From: Oscillospiraceae bacterium
GTDB taxonomy: Bacteria > Bacillota > Clostridia > Oscillospirales > CAG-272
Direction: 5' to 3'
Assembly (NCBI GenBank): GCA_015065365.1
Contig: SVQL01000004.1
Coordinates: 1-43,337, forward strand
DNA length: 43,337 nucleotides
Position numbers and translations under genes: made by a program
In this document: positions 14,880 to 23,679 of the stretch, piece by piece
How positions within the stretch are numbered: position 1 is the first letter of the stretch
Layout: the number at the start of each line of letters is the position of its first letter
Notes under the pieces: model-generated
Told to the model about the DNA's origin: nothing
The model's database searches: none
What the model saw: only the letters and a program-made list of their open reading frames with translations

Positions 14880-16286
14880 TTAAGATTTTTTTCGTGCAAA
14901 ATTTCCAAAACAGGTGTCCGTATCAATAAGAGAGAACATAATTACCGTTATGAGGGAATATGGTAACGGACAGAAAAGTCCGGGATTTACAAGTGACATA
15001 AGCAATATTCCTATGTAGATCATAGCAACGGTACATGCGATAAGCTTGTCATCTCTCATAAATTGAATCGTAATAGCGTGACCGCGAAGGAAAAGCTGAT
15101 ACGTATACGCGAGTATTCCAACAATACCCATACTTCCAAATATCTGAGGTATAAGCATGTGATACCATGGCATAGCTCCTTTTACGGGACTATATAGATC
15201 GGTATTTCCGGTATGACCGAGACCGTGACCGAATATGGGATTTTGCTTAAATCCGTCAATTGCTCTGCCAATAAGCCCACTGCGAGCCTCGTCTGTTGAG
15301 ATCAAATTATCAAACGTATGATTTGTTGCAAATAAAAGTATTTTTTCACCCCAAATCACCGCAACGATAATTACGGCAACAGTAAATCCAACGTAAAACC
15401 AACGGCGTTTTTTGTCAAAAACTGAAAAAATAATTAGGCAAATGAAAAATTCAATGATTCCAAATACGAATCCTCCGCGCGAGCCTGTCATTACTATTGT
15501 TGTAGGAATTAAAAGTGCGGCGAGCACGTGAATGATTTTAAAACGTTTTTTAGCAATGAAATAGAAGGGGCAGGGCATAGCAAACATAAGAATAGTGCTG
15601 AGGTTGTTTGATGATTGAAAGTCCGGCAGAGTCTTTTTTTCAAGCATTACGGCACGCTCCTTGTACAGTATGACCGCAACCATAACTACCGCAAGCATTC
15701 CCATTATGTAAAGCATGGTGATGAATTTCTCGCGCACATCGTAGTCTCGCGGAGCGCACATTTGTGATTTTAAGAGGATGTATGCAACTACCATTCCTAA
15801 GCCGAGAAAGATCATATAATATAATGTAACTCCGCGGAAGTAGTCAGCCTTAGATATAGTTCCTATACCGCCAACCAAAACAGCGACTGATACTGCAATA
15901 AGCCCGGGAAAGGTGGAACCGATACGGATTTTTTTGTGATATACAATGAAATGAAATAATAAGCCAAAAATAGCGGGAGCCGCCATCCATGCAAATTTTA
16001 TAAACGTATCAAACGAGTTATAGCATTTTGTTACGAATACGCAAAGAAGCAAAAACGGTAAGGTGGTTGCGAGAATATCTTCGCAAAAAACGAGAGCTAT
16101 CGAAATAATGCCTACGAAAATTATTGCTCCTTTTACCTCCCAATCACATATTGTGATCACGGCGGATACGCAAAAGAGAAACGCAAAAAAATATGGAGAG
16201 AGGAATATTTTATTTCCCATACGCCCCATTCTATTCAAAAACGTATCGCGTTCACTTATTGTATTCGAGTTATTAGATAAAGACAT
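14880..16286 (-). CDS. O-antigen ligase / Wzy-like polytopic membrane protein
   Basis: A 468-residue protein with about eleven to twelve hydrophobic segments. The large extracytoplasmic loop (about residues 330-390) holds NPIFGHGLGHTG and a WYHMLIPQIFGSMG segment, the conserved pattern of the Wzy_C/O-antigen ligase family; GSRGG precedes it by about 70 residues. Such proteins join or polymerise surface polysaccharides, or attach glycans to other carriers. In a Gram-positive cell, capsule or teichoic-type glycans are the likely substrate, which is inferred. The track begins at a TTG; I prefer the ATG at 16286 because GGAG lies six bases upstream. It is not near glycosyltransferases. Confidence 0.8.
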   Translation of the reverse strand: MSLSNNSNTISERDTFLNRMGRMGNKIFLSPYFFAFLFCVSAVITICDWEVKGAIIFVGIISIALVFCEDILATTLPFLLLCVFVTKCYNSFDTFIKFAWMAAPAIFGLLFHFIVYHKKIRIGSTFPGLIAVSVAVLVGGIGTISKADYFRGVTLYYMIFLGLGMVVAYILLKSQMCAPRDYDVREKFITMLYIMGMLAVVMVAVILYKERAVMLEKKTLPDFQSSNNLSTILMFAMPCPFYFIAKKRFKIIHVLAALLIPTTIVMTGSRGGFVFGIIEFFICLIIFSVFDKKRRWFYVGFTVAVIIVAVIWGEKILLFATNHTFDNLISTDEARSGLIGRAIDGFKQNPIFGHGLGHTGNTDLYSPVKGAMPWYHMLIPQIFGSMGIVGILAYTYQLFLRGHAITIQFMRDDKLIACTVAMIYIGILLMSLVNPGLFCPLPYSLITVIMFSLIDTDTCFGNFARKKS

Positions 16287-16330
16287 ATTGTTCTCCAAGA
16301 TGAATTTATTGAAAGATATGCGTCCTTAAT

Positions 16331-16359
16331 AGTATATCATAAACCGACGTGTATTTCAA
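16331..16359 (-). promoter_or_regulatory. Promoter of the O-antigen-ligase-like gene
   Basis: On the minus strand TTGAAA, 17 bases and TATACT. This gives the gene its own transcript despite lying between nrdG and nrdD. Confidence 0.65.
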
Positions 16360-16363
16360 GTTA

Positions 16364-16410
16364 ATTTAAAATTATTTATATCCGCGATTTAAAATTATTT
16401 ATATTCCGCG
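16364..16410. repeat. Tandem duplication of 23-24 bp covering the nrdG stop
   Basis: atttaaaattatttatatccgcg is followed directly by atttaaaattatttatattccgcg; the copies differ by one inserted t. The second copy contains the last codons and stop of nrdG, so the first copy is a duplicated tail lying downstream of the gene. Confidence 0.85.
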
Positions 16411-17088
16411 AAGCTCTGCGTTCTTTACGTAGGGTTTTACTGCACTAAGCATATCGTGCATTGTTTCTTCGGAATGCGCGGAATACTCGGGGCATATAAG
16501 ATCTCCCGAATCCTTGAAGGACTGTAAATAGTAATTTTGTGCGCCAGAAATAAGCCTTCCGATTGAAGCCATATCGTCGAGCGAATGTAGCTCCTTGACA
16601 ACTGTGGTTCGGAATTCGTACGATACACCGCAATTCATAATAAAGTCAATACTTTTCTTAATTGTATCAAAATCAAGATCTGTGCCTGCGGTAAGTGGAT
16701 ATTTTTCGGGGGCGTTTTTAATATCCATGGCGATGTGATCGACGAGCCCAAGCTCTACGATCTCGCGAAGAAGCTTGGGGCGTGAGCCGTTAGTATCAAG
16801 CTTTATTGCAAATCCCAGTGCATGGATTTTTTCCATGAAGGGAATAATATCATGTTGAAGCAACGGCTCACCGCCTGTTATGCACACACCGTCTAAAACG
16901 CCTACGCGCTTTTCTAAAAACTTGAAAAACTCCTCCTCTGATATATCGGTTACATCATTGGGCGAAAGGACGAGAGATGCGTTGTGACAGAAGGGACAGC
17001 GAAAGTTACATCCACCCGTGAAAAGCGTGCATGCGACCTTGCCGGGATAGTCAAGCAGAGTTGTTTTTTGAAGTCCTTTGATTTGCAT
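16399..17088 (-). CDS. nrdG: Anaerobic ribonucleotide reductase activating protein (radical SAM)
   Basis: A 229-residue radical SAM enzyme that installs the glycyl radical on NrdD. The 4Fe-4S motif CNFRCPFC has C27, C31 and C34, and CITGGEPLLQ is the SAM-binding GGEP motif. The N-terminus MQIKGLQKTTLLDYPGKVAC is typical of the longer NrdG2 type common in anaerobes rather than the 155-residue enterobacterial NrdG. RBS AAGGAG seven bases before ATG. It is not co-transcribed directly with nrdD, since the ligase-like gene with its own promoter and terminator separates them. A pyruvate-formate-lyase-type activase is the main alternative. Confidence 0.92.
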   Translation of the reverse strand: MQIKGLQKTTLLDYPGKVACTLFTGGCNFRCPFCHNASLVLSPNDVTDISEEEFFKFLEKRVGVLDGVCITGGEPLLQHDIIPFMEKIHALGFAIKLDTNGSRPKLLREIVELGLVDHIAMDIKNAPEKYPLTAGTDLDFDTIKKSIDFIMNCGVSYEFRTTVVKELHSLDDMASIGRLISGAQNYYLQSFKDSGDLICPEYSAHSEETMHDMLSAVKPYVKNAELRGI

Positions 17089-17191
17089 ATAACACTCCTT
17101 AAAAGGAAATTTTTTGTCAAAAAGTTAACGTGATTGTCACTTTTTGCTTTACTGTAGAAAAAAGATAAAAGAATTTCGTTGATTGAGTCAA

Positions 17192-17220
17192 TTGAAATAA
17201 AATTTTAAAAATGTTAAAAT
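17192..17220 (+). promoter_or_regulatory. Promoter of the Na/Pi cotransporter gene
   Basis: TTGAAA, 17 bases and TAAAAT lie 34 bases before the ATG. No Pho-box-like direct repeat was recognised. Confidence 0.6.
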
Positions 17221-17253
17221 AAATTAGGATACTTAACAGCAAAGGAGAAGAAA

Positions 17254-19011
17254 ATGACAATTTTTGATATATTTACGTTAGTATTCGGTATTTCGCTGTT
17301 TCTGTTCGGAATGAATTTGATGGGCGAAACCTTGAAGAAAAGCGCCGGTCGCAGACTAAAGGTGATACTTGGTAAGCTTGTGGGAAACCCTCTTAAGGGA
17401 TTTGCTCTTGGCTTTGGAGTAACTGCTATTATACAGTCATCGTCTGCTGCTACCGTAATGGTCGTTGGCTTTGTAAATTCCGGCACAATGCTTCTCTCAC
17501 AAGCCGTTGGAGTTATAATGGGCGCGAACGTAGGAACTACGGTAACCTCATGGATAACCGCTTTGGCGGGGCTTGAGGGCGGAAACTCGGTAAACTCAAT
17601 AATGCAGTGGTTTAAGCCGTCTACCTTTACGCCTATAATCGCGCTTATCGGTTTGCTGTTTTATTTGAGTACTAAGAGTGATAAGCGAAAAAACTTAGGT
17701 CTTATACTTTTAGGCTTTTCCGTGCTTATGATAGGAATGGAAACCATGTCAGACGCCGTATCTGGGCTTGCCGGAAATCCCACGTTCCGCTCAATTTTGT
17801 TGGCTTTTGAAAATCCGCTTCTAGGCTTGCTTGCGGGTATGGCGCTTACTGCAATCATGCAAAGCTCATCGGCATCTATCGGAATATTGCAGTCCTTTAC
17901 GGCGACGGGCGCTATTACCTTTGGAAATGCCGTTCCAATTATTATGGGACAAAATATAGGCACGTGTATAACCACTCTTATTTCCTCGGCAGGAGCAAGC
18001 AAAAACGCTAAAAGAGCGGCGGTTGTGCATCTTTTGTTCAATGTTTTCGGCTCGATTATAGGACTTATAATTTTCTATATTTTAAAGCTTGCATTTAATC
18101 TCGCGTTTCTTGACGGAAGCATCGATATGTGGGGAATTGCAATAGTTCATACCATTTTTAATATCGTTTCGTTTCTTGTGCTTTTCCCACTGTCAAAGCA
18201 AATTGAAAAGCTTGCCGTTGCACTCGTTCGCGACAAAAAGGAAAGTGATGAATTCAGCATATTTGACGAAAGACTCCTCGGAATTCCGTCTGTTGCCATT
18301 GAGCGCAGCCGCGAGGGGGCTTTAAAAATGGCAAGTACTTCAATCAAAGCCTTTGAAAATAGCTGCTTGTTGCTTGAAGCATACGACGAAAAGACAGCGC
18401 AGAAGGTACGAAAATACGAAAGCATTTCCGACGAGTATGAAGACAGACTTGGCACGTATCTTTTGAGAATATCCGAGGAAAGTATACTCGAATCCGAGAA
18501 GAACGAGGCAACCAAGCTTTTGCACATGATTGGCGATTTTGAACGCATTTCCGACCATGCGGTAAATATTGTCGAATCGGCAGAGGAAATTGACGATAAG
18601 AGGTTATCATTTTCAGACAATGCTGAAAAGGAAATATCTGTCCTTATAAGTGCCGTGCGTGAGATAACTAAGCTTACGTACGATGCAATAAACGAAAATA
18701 ATATTGAGAAAGCAAAACGCGTTGAGTCACTCGAACAGGTAATTGACGGGCTTCGCGACGAAATAAAGAAACGCCATATAGTACGGCTTCAATGTGGAGA
18801 ATGTACTATGGAGCACGGATTTATTCTGTCTGACATTCTTAACAATCTTGAGCGAATAGCCGACCATTGCTCCAATATAGCGGGCTGCTATATAGAAATG
18901 TCTGAGCATAAGTCGCTTGAGCTTCATAAGTATCTCAAAAAATACAGAAATGAAAATGAAATATTTGAAGCTCAGTTTAAGGAATATTCAGAAAAATACG
19001 TTATCGAATAA
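17254..19011 (+). CDS. Na+/phosphate cotransporter with PhoU-like C-terminal domain
   Basis: A 585-residue membrane protein. Residues 1-320 contain two inverted Na/Pi repeats, each with the QSSSA motif (IIQSSSAATVMVVGF near 55 and IMQSSSASIGIL near 205) and GANVGTT / GQNIGTC partners. These form the transport core that couples phosphate uptake to sodium. Residues about 345-560 form a helical PhoU-like domain (LLHMIGDFERISDHAVNI and ILNNLERIADHCSNIA repeats with E.. D..D/H metal-binding pattern). RBS AAAGGAG. NptA/YjbB-type proteins with this domain order can also export phosphate. Stands alone with its own promoter and terminator. Confidence 0.93.
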   Translation: MTIFDIFTLVFGISLFLFGMNLMGETLKKSAGRRLKVILGKLVGNPLKGFALGFGVTAIIQSSSAATVMVVGFVNSGTMLLSQAVGVIMGANVGTTVTSWITALAGLEGGNSVNSIMQWFKPSTFTPIIALIGLLFYLSTKSDKRKNLGLILLGFSVLMIGMETMSDAVSGLAGNPTFRSILLAFENPLLGLLAGMALTAIMQSSSASIGILQSFTATGAITFGNAVPIIMGQNIGTCITTLISSAGASKNAKRAAVVHLLFNVFGSIIGLIIFYILKLAFNLAFLDGSIDMWGIAIVHTIFNIVSFLVLFPLSKQIEKLAVALVRDKKESDEFSIFDERLLGIPSVAIERSREGALKMASTSIKAFENSCLLLEAYDEKTAQKVRKYESISDEYEDRLGTYLLRISEESILESEKNEATKLLHMIGDFERISDHAVNIVESAEEIDDKRLSFSDNAEKEISVLISAVREITKLTYDAINENNIEKAKRVESLEQVIDGLRDEIKKRHIVRLQCGECTMEHGFILSDILNNLERIADHCSNIAGCYIEMSEHKSLELHKYLKKYRNENEIFEAQFKEYSEKYVIE

Positions 19012-19022
19012 ATAATTGTAGG

Positions 19023-19053
19023 GGGGACTGAAAAGTACCCCTTGCTTTTTTTA
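19023..19053 (+). terminator. Terminator of the Na/Pi cotransporter gene
   Basis: ggggact / gaaa / agt-a-cccc forms a seven-pair stem with one bulge and a GNRA loop, followed by ttgcttttttt. The T-run also supplies the -35 of the next promoter. Confidence 0.6.
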
Positions 19054-19070
19054 AAAAATTGTGCTATAAT
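19042..19070 (+). promoter_or_regulatory. Promoter of the XRE regulator gene
   Basis: TTGCTT, 17 bases and TATAAT. It overlaps the T-tract of the preceding terminator. Confidence 0.6.
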
Positions 19071-19102
19071 TGTGGTAATTTAAATTTACCCAAGGAGCAA
19101 AT

Positions 19103-19978
19103 ATGGAATTAGGTGAGAAAATAAAAGCTTTGAGAAATGCAAAGCTTATGACGCAATCCGAGCTTGCAGGAAATGAAATTACACGAAATATGCTCAGTAG
19201 AATAGAAAATGGGGCGGCACAACCCTCCCTCGATACATTGAAATATATTGCGACAAAGCTCAATGTATCTGCGGGGTATTTACTTGCCGAGGCAAGCGAT
19301 GAGCAGATGTATATGAAGTACAATGATATAAACAGTATAAAAACTGCGTATCTTACGGGAGATTTTCACATCTGTCGAGATATATGCTTAAAATCTGCGA
19401 GCATAGCAGACGATGAGGTACAGCTTATATTAGCCGAGTGTACTAAAGAAATAGCAATCGAGGAGTTCAACCGTGGAAATCTGCATCGTGCTTGCGAATA
19501 TTTTGATTTAGCGCTTGAGTCATGTGCGGGTACGATTTATAATACCACGTATCTATCATCTATTTGTGCTATGTATTTTAAGTATATGAGATATATTTCC
19601 GCAACTCTTTCATCTAACTGTATCGACGAAACGGACGTTCCGACATACGCCGCTATGAACGATGCTTTCTGCCAGTATGCAGGTGCTTTTCTTGAATGGA
19701 AAAGCGAGAGTCGGGAAGGGGAGCTATTCGTTTTCGAGGATAAGAAGAGTCAGTACAGAACGCATCTGCTTGCACTTGATCATATGGAGCAGGGAGATTA
19801 CCGTGGCGCATACGATTATCTTCATTCTATTCTCGTAAGCGAGGAACAGATCCCGGAGCCTATGATGTATTTTATATTCTGTGATCTTGAGGTGTGCTGC
19901 AAGGAAATATCCGATTTTAAGGGCGCGTACGAATATTCAATAGATAAGATTGAGCTTCTGCAAAAAATGCTTTCTTAA
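19103..19978 (+). CDS. XRE-family helix-turn-helix regulator with TPR-like region
   Basis: A 291-residue protein. Residues 3-62 form a Cro/C1-type helix-turn-helix (MTQSELAGNEITRNMLSRIE, then PSLDTLKYIATKLNVSAGYLL). The remainder is helical with spacing typical of tetratricopeptide repeats (FNRGNLHRACEYFDLALE, MEQGDYRGAYDYLHSIL, FKGAYEYSIDKIELLQK). This is the layout of Rgg/PlcR-like cytoplasmic regulators that sense peptides, but the repeats here are few and a peptide ligand is only a possibility. RBS AAGGAG. No small peptide gene was recognised alongside. Its stop overlaps that of the converging membrane gene by four bases. Confidence 0.85.
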   Translation: MELGEKIKALRNAKLMTQSELAGNEITRNMLSRIENGAAQPSLDTLKYIATKLNVSAGYLLAEASDEQMYMKYNDINSIKTAYLTGDFHICRDICLKSASIADDEVQLILAECTKEIAIEEFNRGNLHRACEYFDLALESCAGTIYNTTYLSSICAMYFKYMRYISATLSSNCIDETDVPTYAAMNDAFCQYAGAFLEWKSESREGELFVFEDKKSQYRTHLLALDHMEQGDYRGAYDYLHSILVSEEQIPEPMMYFIFCDLEVCCKEISDFKGAYEYSIDKIELLQKMLS

Positions 19979-20772
19979 TTTGTACGGCGAATGGAGTTAT
20001 CCTTTTGAGTAAAAATTTTTAATATAAGCCATGATACTGCGTAGACAAGAACGCAAACCAAAACATCTGAAAGATAGTAAGCAGCCATGAGTATTATTTC
20101 GGATACGCCTTCGGGCGCTCCGTGAACCATAGTATAAGTTATATCAGAGCCAATTCTCATTCCTACGTTTATAACAGACAGCATAATTCCCGATATAAGC
20201 GCACAAACCTGAAGCGGATTTTGCGTTGAAAAAACAGAATTGAATTCGAGAGAATCTTCTAAGTAAAGACTGCCCATTCTTATGGCGGCTTTTTGCTTTG
20301 ATTCTACTGCTTCTTGGTGTGACTTTCCAATGGATACGGATATAAGTGCTACGAGGAGCATTTGTATAGCTTCAATAGCAAGATAAATGAGGGGATTGAT
20401 CCAGTCAAATTCTCTGAATGTAATATACGTCAGTAAAACCAAAGCGGTTCTGCGAAGAAGCGAGAAGCCCAGATAAATTCCGCATACAGCTATTAACTTT
20501 TTTGTTGAGTAGACTACTGCACAGTAGGCAATTACAGAATAGAATAGAGCGAAGGCAATATTCTCAAGAATACCCGTATTTATTACGTCGACCGTAAAAA
20601 GAATAATGTCGTTTCTCGTTACAATATTAGAGTCAAGAATAACGTAAAGCTGTGAAAGCAGTGTCATTACGGTAAACATCACAATGCAAAAAAATGTCAT
20701 TATGGACTTTAGCGGCAGATGTTTATTTTTATTGCCGGTATTTGCTGACGAATTTATATTTTTCTTTATCAT
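19975..20772 (-). CDS. Polytopic membrane protein of unknown function
   Basis: A 265-residue protein that I do not recognise. Hydrophobic segments lie at about 22-46, 68-88, 92-116, 126-147, 187-206 and 223-254, giving six or seven membrane passes, with a charged cytoplasmic-type loop at 148-180 (GKSHQEAVESKQKAAIRMGS). I start it at 20772 behind GGAGG; the 45 extra residues of the track ORF lack an RBS. It converges on the XRE regulator with overlapping stops (TTAA) and no terminator between, so the two transcripts must overlap at their ends. Confidence 0.75.
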   Translation of the reverse strand: MIKKNINSSANTGNKNKHLPLKSIMTFFCIVMFTVMTLLSQLYVILDSNIVTRNDIILFTVDVINTGILENIAFALFYSVIAYCAVVYSTKKLIAVCGIYLGFSLLRRTALVLLTYITFREFDWINPLIYLAIEAIQMLLVALISVSIGKSHQEAVESKQKAAIRMGSLYLEDSLEFNSVFSTQNPLQVCALISGIMLSVINVGMRIGSDITYTMVHGAPEGVSEIILMAAYYLSDVLVCVLVYAVSWLILKIFTQKDNSIRRTN

Positions 20773-20900
20773 AAAGCCTCCGAAAAAGTTACATAAGGAT
20801 ATTTTACCATACTGTAAGACAAAATTGGTTATATAATTGTAAATATTTTTAATATTGTTAAAAAAAGAAAATAAAGCAGAGGGTTTTCTTATGAAATATA

Positions 20901-20929
20901 TTGACAAAGATACGGTTTGGTTGTATAAT
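20901..20929 (+). promoter_or_regulatory. Consensus promoter of the ArsB/SLC13-like transporter
   Basis: TTGACA, 17 bases and TATAAT match the consensus perfectly, 42 bases before the ATG. It is divergent from the unknown membrane protein gene. Confidence 0.8.
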
Positions 20930-20971
20930 AAGCGAGCTGTGAAAAATTAAAGCTAAGAGGATAAATCCAAA

Positions 20972-22261
20972 ATGATATCTACGATAATAATAGCTGTGGT
21001 TACCGTTGCTTTGTTTATGACAAGTGTGCTTTTTTTGCCAAGCATCGGTAAGGATGGTAAGTTCAAAATATACCCGCTGATTCCTTTTATCGGCGGTATT
21101 TTAATGATATTTTTCGGAGATCTTTCTTTGAAGCAGGTGTTAGCTTCATTTACCGAAAATACATCTGTAAACCCAATAAAAATACTCGTTTTATTTCTAT
21201 CAATGACGGTGTATTCCCTGATACTCGACCGTACCGGATTTTTCGGATATATCTCTGGGGTTGTACTGAAGCATACTGGACACAGTCAGTACGCGGTGTT
21301 TTTTTCACTGTATGCTGTAATTGCTGTTCTGACCGTCTTTACGTCAAACGATATTGTTATTCTTACATTTACTCCCTTTATTTGCAATTTTTGCCGTTCT
21401 GCCAAAATTGACGTTATTCCGTATCTTATAATGGAATTTGTCGTGGCAAATACGTGGAGCATATTGTTGCTTATCGGAAACCCGACAAACATATATATTT
21501 CCGGAGCTTTTGATATAAGCTTTGGAGAATATTTTGTTCACATGGTGCTTCCGACCGTGGCGGCTGGAGTCGTATCGCTTTTGGTTATGCTTTTGGTGTT
21601 CGGAAGACGTTTGAAAAAGCCGATAAATACACAGGCAGAGATACATACGATAAACGATAAGCCACTTATGACAGTGGCATTGTCACACCTAATTGCTTGC
21701 ATAGTATTGCTTGCAATTTCACAATATACGGGAATCGAAATGTGGCTTGTTTCCTTGGGGGTAGCGATCTCGGCGGTATTGAGCAGTATAGTGATTTTGG
21801 CAGTGAGAAAGAAAAAGCTTACTCCGTTGTCTTTGGCGATAAAAGGAATGCCCTTTGAAATTGTTCCTTTTGTAATAGGAATGTTTGTTATAGTAATGGC
21901 GCTGGATAATGCCGGAATAACCGCATTTTTGGCAGAGCATATAAAGCTTGGTGACGGGATCTTTTCGTATGGCTTTGCATCTCTGTTCTCCTCAAATCTG
22001 CTTAACAACATTCCAATGAGCGTGCTGTTTAGTAAAATACTTTCGGTTTCTCCGTCAATGCCGGATGTTTACGCTACCATAATCGGATCGAATATAGGCG
22101 CATTTTTAACACCAATCGGGGCGCTTGCGGGAATAATGTGGTCAAATCTCATAAAGGAAAATGACGTTAAATTTTCTGTGGGAAAGTTCGTGGTTTACGG
22201 TGCCGAGATCGCCGTGCCTACGATGATGGCGTCGCTTTTGGTAGTCAGTGCGCTCGGATAA
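20972..22261 (+). CDS. ArsB/SLC13-type (ion transporter superfamily) membrane transporter
   Basis: A 429-residue protein with about eleven hydrophobic segments. Two related re-entrant motifs are visible: VFTSNDIVILTFTPFI at about 121-136 and SSNLLNNIPMSVLFS at about 342-356, followed by GSNIGAFLTPIGALAG. These are the paired N-rich hairpins of the IT superfamily (ArsB, NhaD, CitM, DASS). The substrate may be arsenite, a dicarboxylate, citrate or sodium. No arsR or arsC gene is nearby and no acidic-substrate signature is evident, so I leave it open. RBS AGAGGA. Monocistronic with a strong constitutive promoter. Confidence 0.82.
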   Translation: MISTIIIAVVTVALFMTSVLFLPSIGKDGKFKIYPLIPFIGGILMIFFGDLSLKQVLASFTENTSVNPIKILVLFLSMTVYSLILDRTGFFGYISGVVLKHTGHSQYAVFFSLYAVIAVLTVFTSNDIVILTFTPFICNFCRSAKIDVIPYLIMEFVVANTWSILLLIGNPTNIYISGAFDISFGEYFVHMVLPTVAAGVVSLLVMLLVFGRRLKKPINTQAEIHTINDKPLMTVALSHLIACIVLLAISQYTGIEMWLVSLGVAISAVLSSIVILAVRKKKLTPLSLAIKGMPFEIVPFVIGMFVIVMALDNAGITAFLAEHIKLGDGIFSYGFASLFSSNLLNNIPMSVLFSKILSVSPSMPDVYATIIGSNIGAFLTPIGALAGIMWSNLIKENDVKFSVGKFVVYGAEIAVPTMMASLLVVSALG

Positions 22262-22304
22262 TATATATAATTATTATATAAATGTAAATTTATTTAAATA
22301 ACTG

Positions 22305-22333
22305 TTTACAAAAACGGAAAAATGTAGTAGAAT
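22305..22333 (+). promoter_or_regulatory. Promoter of the pyrH-dnaE gene run
   Basis: TTTACA, 17 bases and TAGAAT lie 36 bases before pyrH. It is the only convincing promoter I found for the closely packed genes downstream, although internal promoters cannot be excluded. Confidence 0.65.
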
Positions 22334-22369
22334 ATATACGTATATTTATTACTGTGAGGTTGTACTGAT

Positions 22370-23083
22370 ATGGCGAATACACCCAAATACAAAAGAGTGC
22401 TCCTGAAGCTTTCGGGCGAAGCATTGGCAGACGGAGCTGACGGCATTCTTAATTTTGATTTTATTGCTTCCGTTGCACAAACTCTTAAAAAGTGCGTTGA
22501 TGCAGGAGTTCAAATTGGCGTTATAGTCGGAGCGGGCAATATCTGGCGCGGCAGACAGGGAGGAAGCATGGACAGAGTCCGCGCTGACAGCATGGGAATG
22601 CTGGCAACTGCGATAAATGCTCTTGCGCTTCAGGATACATTTATTCAGGCAGGACTTGATACTAAGGTTATGACGGCTGTCGAAATGGAAGCGTTTGCTG
22701 ATAAGTACGTAACCCGTGATGCTGTAAAGGCGCTTGAAGAGGGAAAGGTCGTTATCTTCGGATGCGGTCTCGGCGCCCCGTATTTTTCAACCGATACGGC
22801 GGCGGTGCTTCGCGCTGCTGAAATCGGGGCAGATGCCGTGTTGATGGCAAAAAATATTGACGGCGTGTATTCGGCGGACCCAAGAATTGATCCCGGTGCC
22901 GTACGATACGATGAAATAACCTACAAGGACGTACTCAAAAAAGAACTTAAGGCTCTCGATCTTACCGCTACTACATTCTGTATGGATAACGATATCAGAT
23001 GCTATGCATTTGAGCTTAAGGATCCTATGAACATATACAGAGTAATAATGGGCGAGAAAATCGGAACAGAGCTTCACAGATAA
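22370..23083 (+). CDS. pyrH: UMP kinase
   Basis: A 237-residue amino-acid-kinase-fold enzyme that phosphorylates UMP to UDP, feeding pyrimidine nucleotides and UDP-sugars. KRVLLKLSGEAL at 9-20 binds phosphate, VGAGNIWRG at about 58-66 and MGMLATAINALALQD at about 80-94 form the UMP site, and AKNIDGVYSADPR at about 160-172 is diagnostic. The length is normal. RBS GAGGT. It starts the housekeeping run; the usual upstream partners rpsB and tsf are absent, and the gene has its own promoter. Allosteric GTP/UTP control is known for the family. Confidence 0.97.
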   Translation: MANTPKYKRVLLKLSGEALADGADGILNFDFIASVAQTLKKCVDAGVQIGVIVGAGNIWRGRQGGSMDRVRADSMGMLATAINALALQDTFIQAGLDTKVMTAVEMEAFADKYVTRDAVKALEEGKVVIFGCGLGAPYFSTDTAAVLRAAEIGADAVLMAKNIDGVYSADPRIDPGAVRYDEITYKDVLKKELKALDLTATTFCMDNDIRCYAFELKDPMNIYRVIMGEKIGTELHR

Positions 23084-23106
23084 AATTATAACGGAGGATA
23101 AAAATT

Positions 23107-23661
23107 ATGAAACTTGACACAAAGGCTTATGAAGCAAAAATGGTAAAGGCTATTTCCAACTATGAGGAAAATCTTTCCTCAATACGTGCCGGACAGGCAA
23201 ATTCCGCAATACTTAACAAGGTGAACTTTGAATATTGGGGTGCTCCCACTCCTATTACCTCTATGGCAGATATCAGAGTTGCCGATGCCAAGACGCTTAC
23301 GATTACTCCTTACGATGCTACCACGCTCAAGGAAATGGAAAAAGCTATCCTTGCGTCTGATATAGGTATCACGCCTACTAACGACGGTAAGGTCATCCGT
23401 CTTATTTTCCCTCAGCCTACCGAGGAGCGCCGTCGCGAGCTCGTAAAGCAAATTCAGAAATTCGGCGAGGAAGCAAAGGTTGCTATCCGTAACATAAGAA
23501 GAGATGCTAACGATGCATGCAAGAAGATGAAGAAGGATGGCGAAATGACCGAGGACGAGCAGAAGGCGTCCGAAAAGTCCATACAGGACCTTACCGATAA
23601 GTACATTAAAGAGGTTGACTCTGTTACTTCCAAAAAAGAAAGCGAGATCATGAAGATCTGA
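23107..23661 (+). CDS. frr: Ribosome recycling factor
   Basis: A 184-residue two-domain protein that, with EF-G, splits terminated ribosomes. The N-terminal helix with LSSIRAGQANSAILNKV, the beta domain with TLTITPYDATTLKEMEKAI, and the C-terminal helices with RRELVKQIQKFGEEAKVAIRNIRRDAND match RRF end to end, and the length is standard. RBS GGAGG. It lies 23 bases after pyrH, the order found in most bacteria, so it should be co-transcribed. Confidence 0.97.
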   Translation: MKLDTKAYEAKMVKAISNYEENLSSIRAGQANSAILNKVNFEYWGAPTPITSMADIRVADAKTLTITPYDATTLKEMEKAILASDIGITPTNDGKVIRLIFPQPTEERRRELVKQIQKFGEEAKVAIRNIRRDANDACKKMKKDGEMTEDEQKASEKSIQDLTDKYIKEVDSVTSKKESEIMKI

Positions 23662-23679
23662 CCGCTTTATGCGATGATA

